The notes under the pieces: model-generated
The model's database searches: none
What the model was told of the DNA's origin: nothing
Seen by the model: only the letters and a program-made list of their open reading frames with translations
Source of the DNA: Bacteroidota bacterium
GTDB taxonomy: Bacteria; Bacteroidota; Ignavibacteria; UBA10030; UBA8401
DNA: 5,754 nucleotides
NCBI GenBank assembly: GCA_030824175.1
Contig: JAVBYH010000153.1
Coordinates: 1-5,754 of the forward strand
Reading direction: 5' to 3'
Program-made: the position numbers and the translations under genes
Part shown: piece by piece, positions 1-5,128 of the stretch
Numbering within the stretch: the stretch's first letter is position 1
Layout: the number at the start of each line of letters is the position of its first letter

Positions 1-682
1 CGGTAACGAGCTCCCGTGCCCGCTGTTCGGTGAGCGTGGAGATGAGCTCGCCGTCGGCCTTCACGCCTTCGATGTCGCTCATGTAGAACAGCTTCTCGGC
101 CTTCAGTCCCGTGGCGACCGCGCCCGCGGCGATGTCCGCGTTCACATTGTAGATCGTTCCCTTCGCGTCCACGCCGACGGGTGCAATAACGGGCATCAGC
201 CGGTTCGAGAGGAAGAGATCGATGAACGGCACGTTCACATGGGTGATCATGCCGACGAGTCCGAGGTCGATGCCGCCTTCCATGTATTTCTCCGCGCGGA
301 GGAGGAGGTTGTCGACGCCGCTCAGGCCGACGGCGTCGCCGTCGTAGTTGTTGATGAGGGCCACGACCTCCTTGTTGATCTTGCCGGCGAGCACCATCTG
401 CACGACGGAGACCATCTTCTCGTCCGTGTAGCGCTGGCCGTGGACGAACTTCGTTTCGATGCCGAGCTTCGAGGCGATGTCCGTGATCTCCTTGCCGCCG
501 CCGTGCACGATGACGATGTTGATGCCGATCTTCTTGAGGATGGTGACGTCCTGGGCGAACGTTTCCTTCAGGTGATCTTCGGTCATCGCCGCGCCGCCGT
601 ATTTTACGACGAACGTCTTGCCTTCATATTTGGAGATATAGGGAAGCGCCTCGATGAGCACTTCTTCCTTCGATTGGATCAT
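1..682 (-). CDS. argB: N-acetylglutamate kinase, C-terminus cut by window edge
   Basis: This enzyme phosphorylates N-acetyl-L-glutamate with ATP, the second step of arginine synthesis, in the cytoplasm. The visible 227 residues show the amino-acid-kinase fold hallmarks: VVKYGG at 25-30 with Lys27, HGGGKE at 60-65 for substrate and phosphate binding, NVNAD at 179-183, and a SDIEGV segment at 202-207. Family members run about 260-300 residues, so roughly 40-70 are missing beyond position 1. About 22 residues precede the first core strand. Known arginine-inhibited hexameric kinases (Pseudomonas, Thermotoga type) have such an N-terminal helix, whereas the E. coli enzyme starts almost at the first strand; feedback inhibition by arginine is therefore inferred. 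The start at 682 has an AAGGA site at 690-694, seven bases upstream. It is the last visible gene of the argC-argJ-argB operon and follows argJ by 49 bases. Confidence 0.96.
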   Translation of the reverse strand, partial: MIQSKEEVLIEALPYISKYEGKTFVVKYGGAAMTEDHLKETFAQDVTILKKIGINIVIVHGGGKEITDIASKLGIETKFVHGQRYTDEKMVSVVQMVLAGKINKEVVALINNYDGDAVGLSGVDNLLLRAEKYMEGGIDLGLVGMITHVNVPFIDLFLSNRLMPVIAPVGVDAKGTIYNVNADIAAGAVATGLKAEKLFYMSDIEGVKADGELISTLTEQRARELVT

Positions 683-698
683 TGGTTCTTCCTTGAGA

Positions 699-721
699 GG
701 GCGGAAGGGTGCGGTCCGCCC
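699..721 (-). other. Intercistronic hairpin between argJ and argB
   Basis: GGGCGGA at 699-705 and TCCGCCC at 715-721 form a perfect 7-bp GC-rich stem with a 9-base loop. It lies within the 49-base gap after the argJ stop. In the leftward transcript the stem ends four bases before the AAGGA ribosome site of argB (690-694). No T-run follows, so it does not look like an intrinsic terminator. It could stabilise an mRNA end or modulate argB translation; both roles are inference. Confidence 0.55.
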
Positions 722-731
722 GGTTGTGCTG

Positions 732-1991
732 TCAGCTTCTGTAGTTTGCGTTGATCGAGACATACTCGCGCGACAGGTCGCACGTCCAGAACGTGGCCGC
801 ATGTGCGCCCGCGTGGAGGTCGATTGTGATCGTGATCTCCTTCTTCTGCAGGATCTTCTTGGCCTTCTCCTCGGAGAAGGAGATATCGTAGTTCCTGCCG
901 AGGATGAGGAGCTTGCCGAAGCGTATCTCCGTCCTGGCCGGATTGAAGCGGATGCCCGAACGGCCGACGGCCGCCAGGATGCGGCCCCAGTTGGCGTCTT
1001 CGCCGTGGATGGCCGTTTTCACGAGCGACGAGGTGCAGACGGTGCGGCATGCGGTTTCGGCGTCCGCGCGCGAGGCGGCGCCCTTCACGGTGACTTCGAC
1101 GAACTTCGTGGCTCCTTCGCCGTCCTTCACGATGAGCTTCGAGAGGACGATGAACACGTGCTCGAGCGCCGCGTGGAAGACCGTGAAGTCGGCGGACGAT
1201 TCCTTCAGCGCGCCGGTGCCGGCGGCTCCGTTGGCGAGCACGATGGCCATGTCGTTCGTACTCGTGTCTCCGTCCACGGTGATACGGTTGAAGGAGACGT
1301 CCGTGACCATGGCGACGGTCTTTTTCAGCAGCGCGTGCGGTACGTTGGCGTCGGTGGTGATGAAGGCGAGCATCGTGGCCATGTTGGGAGCGATCATGCC
1401 CGAGCCCTTGGCGATGCCGCCGATGCGGACCGGTTTGCCTTCGAGCATGATCTCGACGGCGTATTCCTTCTGGAACGTATCCGTTGTACAGATGCCTTCG
1501 GCGGCGTCCGTTCCGCCCTTGCGGCTGAGAGATTTGGCGGTGGCAAAGATACCGAGCTTCACATTGTCCATGGGCATGAACTGCCCGATGACGCCTGTGG
1601 AGGAGACGAGGACCTCGGACTCGGCGATGTCGAGCGCCAGGGCAGTCGTCTTCACCGTCTGCAGGGCGTCCTTCATGCCGCGCTTGCCGGTGCAGGCGTT
1701 GGCGTTGCCGCTGTTGATGAAGATGGCGCGGGCGGTCTTCGACCGCTGCATCTGTTCCTTGTCCAGCGTGACGCACGCGGCCACCGTGGCGCTCTGCGTG
1801 AACACGCCGGCGCTGACGGACGGCGTCTTGGAATAGATGAGCGCCACATCCTTCTTCCGTTTCTTGATGCCCGCGTGGAGGCCTGACGCGAGGAATCCCT
1901 GGGCCGCGCAGACGCCGCCTTTCACTTTTTTCATTGTATGAGCGAGTGCCGCCTTCGTCGTGCCATGAGCCGTGGAATGAGTCGTCGTCAT
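732..1991 (-). CDS. argJ: Glutamate N-acetyltransferase / ornithine acetyltransferase (ArgJ)
   Basis: ArgJ transfers the acetyl group from N-acetylornithine to glutamate, releasing ornithine and regenerating N-acetylglutamate (the cyclic arginine pathway). Bifunctional members also use acetyl-CoA; which type this is cannot be told from sequence alone. The 419-residue length is normal. Visible signatures are NSGNANACTG at 93-102, KGSGMIAPNMATML at 195-208, NRITVDGDTSTND at 235-247, GEDANWGRI at 330-338 and the family C-terminal ending INANYRS. The precursor self-cleaves between Ala205 and Thr206 to give two chains, Thr206 becoming the nucleophile. The start at 1991 is preferred because AAGGA at 2001-2005 lies nine bases upstream. 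An internal Met20 at 1934 is nearer the conserved start of the family but lacks a well-placed ribosome site. The gene begins at the base after the argC stop (TAAATG junction). Confidence 0.97.
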   Translation of the reverse strand: MTTTHSTAHGTTKAALAHTMKKVKGGVCAAQGFLASGLHAGIKKRKKDVALIYSKTPSVSAGVFTQSATVAACVTLDKEQMQRSKTARAIFINSGNANACTGKRGMKDALQTVKTTALALDIAESEVLVSSTGVIGQFMPMDNVKLGIFATAKSLSRKGGTDAAEGICTTDTFQKEYAVEIMLEGKPVRIGGIAKGSGMIAPNMATMLAFITTDANVPHALLKKTVAMVTDVSFNRITVDGDTSTNDMAIVLANGAAGTGALKESSADFTVFHAALEHVFIVLSKLIVKDGEGATKFVEVTVKGAASRADAETACRTVCTSSLVKTAIHGEDANWGRILAAVGRSGIRFNPARTEIRFGKLLILGRNYDISFSEEKAKKILQKKEITITIDLHAGAHAATFWTCDLSREYVSINANYRS

Positions 1992-3005
1992 TTATGCGAG
2001 TCCTTCGGTTTCCGTGAAACCACACATGATGTTCATATTCTGAACGGCCTGTCCCGCCGCTCCCTTGATAAGATTGTCGATCACGCAGAAGATCATCACC
2101 TGGTCCGTCGCGTTGTGGAGCGTGAAGCCGATGTCGCAATAGTTCGTGTCCTGCACGTGCTTGATCTCGGGGTAGCGCGCACCGTCGACGCGCACGAACG
2201 GGGCGTCGTGATAGCAGCTCTCGTAAATGTCCCCGATGGCCGATGCGGTCGCGGGCTTCGCCAGGCGCCCGTACATGGACGAATGGATGCCGCGCGTGAT
2301 CGGAACGAGGTGCGGCACGAACGCGACCGTGGCATCGGCGCCGGCGAATGTGCGGAGCACGGTCTCGATCTCGGGCGTGTGCTGATGGACGCCCGCCTTG
2401 TAGGCCCGGACTGTTTCGTTCGTCTCGGTGAACGAATAGTCGATGGACGACTGGCGCCCGGCGCCCGAGATGCCGGAGAGGGAGCTGATGACGATGCCCC
2501 TGGGGTCGACCACGCCCTCCTTCACAAGGGGGAGGAGGGGAAGCAGCGCGCTTGTCACGTAGCAACCGGGATTCGCCACGAGTTGCGCCGAGGCGATGGC
2601 CGTGCGGTTCCATTCGGGAAGTCCGTACACCGCGCCGGGAAGGTACTGCGCAGCGGTGTGCACATGCTTGTAATAGTGTTGGTAGAGCGCCGGGTCCTGC
2701 AGCCGGAAGTCTCCTCCGAGGTCGATCACGCGAAGCTTCGCGTCGATCAGTTCGGGGACGATCTTCATGGCCTCGCCCGACGGGAGGGCGATGAAGATGA
2801 TGTCGCTCGAGCGGACCTTCTCCAGCGCGTACTCATCGAACACGAGGTCCGTCCGGTGTCTGAGCGCGGGATACACCTCATCCACGCGCTTGCCTGCGGC
2901 GCTATTCGCGAATACGTTGTCGATCTTCACACCCGGATGGCGAAGAAGGATCCTTATCAGTTCGGCGCCGGAGTAGCCCGATGCGCCAATAATGGAAATG
3001 GTCAT
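1992..3005 (-). CDS. argC: N-acetyl-gamma-glutamyl-phosphate reductase (ArgC)
   Basis: This enzyme reduces N-acetylglutamyl phosphate to N-acetylglutamate semialdehyde with NADPH, the step after ArgB. The 337 residues contain the dinucleotide-binding GASGYSGAE at 7-15, LPSGEA at 74-79, DLGGDFR at 95-101, the catalytic cysteine in VANPGCYVT (Cys148), a SGISGAGR loop at 177-184, and HQHTPEIE at 207-214 where His209 is the likely catalytic base. The conserved tail DNLIKGAAGQAVQNMN lies at 310-325. Start choice: the frame is open back to an ATG at 3086, but that codon lies inside the ARG-box palindrome and upstream of the predicted transcript start. The conserved MTISIIGASGYSG begins at 3005. No clear purine-rich ribosome site precedes 3005 (the leader there is pyrimidine-rich), unlike the other genes here. 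It is the first gene of the operon. Confidence 0.96.
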   Translation of the reverse strand: MTISIIGASGYSGAELIRILLRHPGVKIDNVFANSAAGKRVDEVYPALRHRTDLVFDEYALEKVRSSDIIFIALPSGEAMKIVPELIDAKLRVIDLGGDFRLQDPALYQHYYKHVHTAAQYLPGAVYGLPEWNRTAIASAQLVANPGCYVTSALLPLLPLVKEGVVDPRGIVISSLSGISGAGRQSSIDYSFTETNETVRAYKAGVHQHTPEIETVLRTFAGADATVAFVPHLVPITRGIHSSMYGRLAKPATASAIGDIYESCYHDAPFVRVDGARYPEIKHVQDTNYCDIGFTLHNATDQVMIFCVIDNLIKGAAGQAVQNMNIMCGFTETEGLA

Positions 3006-3071
3006 GTCGTGAAAGGGGGAAAAAAGAAAAAGTGCCGGCTGCGGGTCGCAGGGCACAGGTGAAATAGTCAA

Positions 3072-3105
3072 TGCATAATTATACAAAATTATGTATAATT
3101 ATGCA
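3072..3105. promoter_or_regulatory. Tandem ArgR operator (two ARG boxes)
   Basis: TGCATAATTATACA at 3072-3085 and TGTATAATTATGCA at 3092-3105 are exact reverse complements separated by six bases, giving a 34-bp palindrome with a single mismatched pair. Each 14-mer is itself a near-palindrome matching the ARG-box core TGAAT-W4-ATTCA at 12 of 14 positions. The box centres lie 20 bp apart, close to two helical turns and the paired-box arrangement bound by ArgR hexamers in E. coli and Bacillus. It sits directly upstream of argC and covers its promoter, so repression by arginine-bound ArgR is the expected effect. The argR gene is not in the window. Confidence 0.85.
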
Positions 3106-3106
3106 A
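3078..3106 (-). promoter_or_regulatory. argCJB sigma-70-type promoter embedded in the ARG boxes
   Basis: On the minus strand TTGCAT (3106-3101) and a perfect TATAAT (3083-3078) are separated by 17 bases. The -35 element matches the consensus only in its TTG, while the -10 is exact. Both hexamers lie within or touch the two ARG boxes, so repressor and polymerase would compete for the site. Transcription is predicted to begin near 3071, giving a leader of about 65 bases before argC. Confidence 0.72.
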
Positions 3107-3136
3107 GAGCTATTTTAAATTTATTTTGCATACGCG

Positions 3137-3173
3137 GAGATTCCTCAGTCGCTCCGCTCCTTCGGAATGTCAC
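3137..3173. repeat. Candidate dispersed intergenic hairpin repeat
   Basis: The stretch has ATTCC at 3140-3144 pairing with GGAAT at 3164-3168 around a loop rich in CGCTCCGCTCC, and ends in a GTCACA tract. From memory it resembles the short GATTCC...GGAATGACA intergenic elements scattered through several bacterial phyla. Only one copy lies in this window, so repetition cannot be shown here. The call rests on resemblance and on its non-coding position. Confidence 0.4.
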
Positions 3174-3222
3174 AGGTAACGCTCCGACACAGTTAACGCC
3201 CGCATGTGCGCAGAACAGGCGC

Positions 3223-3251
3223 TTGACATTTTCCGGTGTTTTCAATACAAT
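3223..3251 (+). promoter_or_regulatory. Strong sigma-70-like promoter for the HExxH protein gene
   Basis: A perfect -35 TTGACA at 3223-3228 and TACAAT at 3246-3251 (five of six consensus bases) are separated by exactly 17 bases. The predicted start of transcription is near 3258, about 150 bases before the ATG at 3407. The site is some 118 bp from the nearest ARG box, so direct ArgR control of this promoter is unlikely. Confidence 0.75.
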
Positions 3252-3406
3252 TGCTTCATGGACAGGCATCGCGTCTGTACACGGTTGTCCCTGCACGACA
3301 GAACACCCCGAAACAGGACACCAATCCGGGTTTCGTTGTCCTCCTCCAGTATTCGGAGATCTCACTTCGCATTCACCACTTTATTTTTATTAAGGGAGGG
3401 AGAGTC

Positions 3407-4792
3407 ATGAAAAAAGGTAGTGATGTTGACGTGGTCGACATTGCCCGGAACATTCCGATCGGATTTGTTCCAACGCCCACCAAAGGCTACCGGACGCACA
3501 ATATCATTTCCAAGGCGACGCTTGAGCCGGGGACGCCGCAGGCCCCCGCCACGCGTCTGCCTCTCCAGTATTCACTGGGCGCCCGGGTGCTCATGTGGAA
3601 TTTCAACTCAACGGTCGACCGGATGAAACTGCGGAAAACATATCTGCCGAGCTATGTGTTCGCCGGTCCGAAGGATGCACGCATTGCAATCAAGGGCATG
3701 CCGATCGTCTGTCCGAATGTGATGGGCGACCTGATCGAGACGCCGGGCACGGATGCATTCGACAGCGTCCACACATTCGCCGTGGTGCGGCAGACGCTCA
3801 CCATGTACCAGCGTCTGTTGAGTAACGCCGTGCCGTGGCAATGGAACAGCGGCGTGAATTCGGAGCCCCTGGAGGTCTATCCGCATGCGGGCCTGGCAAT
3901 GAACGCCTGCTACTCGAGGTCCGAGCGGGCGCTCAAGTTCTTTTACTACGAAAAATTCGGCGAAGTGTCGGAGCGGATCTACACGTGCCGGTCGACGGAC
4001 ATCATCGCCCATGAGACCGCGCATGCCATCCTCGACGGCATCAAGCCGATGTGGCTGGCGGCGAACACGCTCCCGCAGACGAGCGCGCTCCATGAATGCT
4101 TCGCGGACCTGACAGCCATATTCGTGTCGCTGCTGCAGATGGACCAGATCGACGCCATCATCACGCAGACGAAGGCGAACCTGCACGACAAAACATATCT
4201 GTCCGATCTTGCGGAGGAGTCGGGTCTGGCCCTCGGGCGGTCGAACGGGCTTCGCAATGCCGACAACGATCTCACGCTCAGCCAGGCCGGCACCGATGTG
4301 CTCGCGCTCTCGCAGGCGTTCACCGGCGCGGTGTACGACATACTCGCGGACATGTTCGACTTCGAACGCAAGCCGGCGGAGAAGGACGACGCAGCGGTGC
4401 TGTTCGACGTGTGCCGCTACCTGCAGAGTGTCGTCGCGCGCGCATTCTTCCATGCGCCCAACGAGGGGGCCACGTTCGTGCATGTCGTGAACAACATGCT
4501 CCGTATCGTGAATGACGACGAGATGCCGGCGCAATACAGGAATTTCATCCGTCACCGGTTCGTCGTGCGCGAGGTCGTCAATTCGCCGCTTCCGATGAAT
4601 GTTGATGCCGGTCCCGGTATCGAACTCCGGCCGCACATCGAGGATGAACGCGATGCGGTGCAGGACCGGAGCGGATGCTGCGGCACGATGCAGCACATCG
4701 ATTATAATGGCGGTTACGACGCGATGGAGAAGGAGATCCATGAACTGAAACAATCGGCTGGCGACATGAAGCGGAACGGACATGACCGGTAG
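3407..4792 (+). CDS. Uncharacterised HExxH (gluzincin/thermolysin-like) metallopeptidase-type protein
   Basis: The 461-residue product has DIIAHETAHAILDGI at 198-212, giving zinc ligands His202 and His206 and general base Glu203. SALHECFADLTAIF at 226-239 follows; Glu230 is the likely third zinc ligand and Asp234 the usual ExxxD partner. This HExxH-then-ExxxD order is typical of gluzincins such as thermolysin (M4), but His206 to Glu230 spans 24 residues versus 20 in thermolysin. A helical segment near 300-318 (LSQAFTGAVYDILADMF) may correspond to the C-terminal M4 helices; a catalytic-site His equivalent to thermolysin His231 cannot be placed with confidence. No signal peptide, membrane segment or typical M4 propeptide is seen, so a cytoplasmic location is inferred. 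The tail carries a GCCG pair at 423-426 and a charged helix (about 438-455). The start is fixed by GGGAGG at 3394-3399, seven bases upstream. Substrate and role are unknown; it stands alone with its own promoter. Confidence 0.8.
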   Translation: MKKGSDVDVVDIARNIPIGFVPTPTKGYRTHNIISKATLEPGTPQAPATRLPLQYSLGARVLMWNFNSTVDRMKLRKTYLPSYVFAGPKDARIAIKGMPIVCPNVMGDLIETPGTDAFDSVHTFAVVRQTLTMYQRLLSNAVPWQWNSGVNSEPLEVYPHAGLAMNACYSRSERALKFFYYEKFGEVSERIYTCRSTDIIAHETAHAILDGIKPMWLAANTLPQTSALHECFADLTAIFVSLLQMDQIDAIITQTKANLHDKTYLSDLAEESGLALGRSNGLRNADNDLTLSQAGTDVLALSQAFTGAVYDILADMFDFERKPAEKDDAAVLFDVCRYLQSVVARAFFHAPNEGATFVHVVNNMLRIVNDDEMPAQYRNFIRHRFVVREVVNSPLPMNVDAGPGIELRPHIEDERDAVQDRSGCCGTMQHIDYNGGYDAMEKEIHELKQSAGDMKRNGHDR

Positions 4793-4797
4793 GGTGC

Positions 4798-4834
4798 CAC
4801 GAGCAGGGGCGTATCGCACTGCGCCCCTGCCGTG
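4798..4834. terminator. Hairpin between convergent genes, possible bidirectional terminator
   Basis: GCAGGGGCG at 4803-4811 pairs perfectly with CGCCCCTGC at 4822-4830 over a 10-base loop. The stem continues with CACG (4798-4801) against CGTG (4831-4834) after a single bulged A at 4802, giving 13 base pairs. It begins five bases after the stop of the HExxH gene and lies 20 bases past the stop of the small minus-strand gene. No T-run follows on either strand, so it may work as a Rho-assisted stop or an mRNA 3' end stabiliser rather than a classical intrinsic terminator. Confidence 0.6.
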
Positions 4835-4853
4835 CAGCCTTGTCGAGGCGTGG

Positions 4854-5024
4854 TTACACGACGACGGAATAGATCTGGCGAGACCCCGACTCGACGAGCG
4901 GCGTGAAGCGCTGATACCAATCGCCGAACTCCGGCGACGTCATCATCTCCCTGGACTGCTTTTCATACTTTGCCTCCTTCGCCTTGCCGAATTTCAAATT
5001 GAACACGTTGCGGACCACGATCAT
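4854..5024 (-). CDS. 56-residue protein resembling the first half of a Dabb/ABM-type domain
   Basis: The start VVRNVFNLKFGKAKEAK (residues 3-19) resembles the first beta strand and helix of small dimeric alpha-beta barrel proteins (antibiotic-monooxygenase/stress-responsive Dabb-like), in which a hydrophobic strand is followed by a Lys/Ala-rich helix. ESGSRQIYSVVV at 45-56 would be the second strand. Such domains usually run near 90-100 residues, so only a beta-alpha-beta half is present. The two other reading frames past the stop do not read as a plausible second half, so a simple frameshift is not supported; a natural short form or an old truncation are both possible. Start at 5024 is strongly supported: AGGAGG at 5035-5030 with a five-base spacer. 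Function unknown; the family resemblance is from memory. Confidence 0.7.
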   Translation of the reverse strand: MIVVRNVFNLKFGKAKEAKYEKQSREMMTSPEFGDWYQRFTPLVESGSRQIYSVVV

Positions 5025-5062
5025 GGCGTCCTCCTCTGATTGTGTGAAAAATGGTGATGTAT

Positions 5063-5108
5063 AAAAAACAGAGGCACACAACGGGAAGTTCCTCAGACGG
5101 TCTGTGCC
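5063..5108 (-). terminator. Weak candidate terminator after the TPR gene
   Basis: On the minus strand GGCACA (5108-5103) can pair with TGTGCC (5078-5073), and a run of six T (5068-5063) follows four bases later. The position, about 20 bases after the TPR stop codon and ahead of the small gene, suits a terminator. The stem is only six pairs and the loop is 24 bases, so the call is tentative. Confidence 0.33.
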
Positions 5109-5118
5109 GCCCGGGTGC

Positions 5119-5127
5119 GGGGGGGGG
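5119..5127. repeat. Nine-base G homopolymer
   Basis: An uninterrupted run of nine G lies two bases beyond the stop codon of the TPR gene, outside the reading frame. Such runs are prone to polymerase slippage and sequencing-length error. It does not alter the coding call as read here. Confidence 0.8.
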
Positions 5128-5128
5128 A

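Larger units (their letters stand above)
3006..3406. other. 401-base divergent control region between argC and the peptidase gene
   Basis: No convincing gene lies here. From left to right it holds the argC leader (about 65 bases, pyrimidine-rich on the sense strand), the ARG-box palindrome with the argC promoter, an AT-rich tract to about 3130, a hairpin that resembles a dispersed intergenic repeat, the rightward promoter at 3223-3251, and a leader of about 150 bases before the peptidase start. Base composition changes abruptly from AT-rich (3062-3130) to GC-rich outside it. Confidence 0.7.

Noticed and set aside
654..1886. Long plus-strand open frames opposite argJ (also 904-1836)
   Set aside because: Antisense shadows of a well-conserved argJ, with low-complexity Asp/Gly/Arg composition and no ribosome site or motif.
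679..2613. Very long open frame on the minus strand (644 codons) across argJ and argC
   Set aside because: It is out of frame with both arg genes, is dominated by Arg/His/Gly, has no family motifs, and is explained by GC-rich codon bias in the true genes.
1938..3062. 374-codon plus-strand frame opposite argC
   Set aside because: The minus frame encodes a complete ArgC with all catalytic motifs; the antisense product has no recognisable domain.
3006..3086. ArgC starting at the upstream ATG at 3086
   Set aside because: That ATG is part of the operator palindrome and upstream of the predicted transcript start; conserved ArgC sequence begins at 3005.
3112..3130. A possible third ARG box in the AT-rich tract
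   Set aside because: At the expected 20-bp phase (3112-3125) there is no TG...CA framing, only A/T-rich sequence.
3091..3393. Two overlapping frames in the intergenic region (plus 3091-3393, minus 3099-3365)
   Set aside because: Both cross the promoter and hairpin elements, lack ribosome sites, and read as uncommitted sequence; the similar MYNYA starts come only from the palindrome.
3608..4819. 403-codon minus-strand frame opposite the HExxH gene
   Set aside because: The plus frame has promoter, ribosome site and zinc motifs; the antisense product is Arg/His-rich noise.
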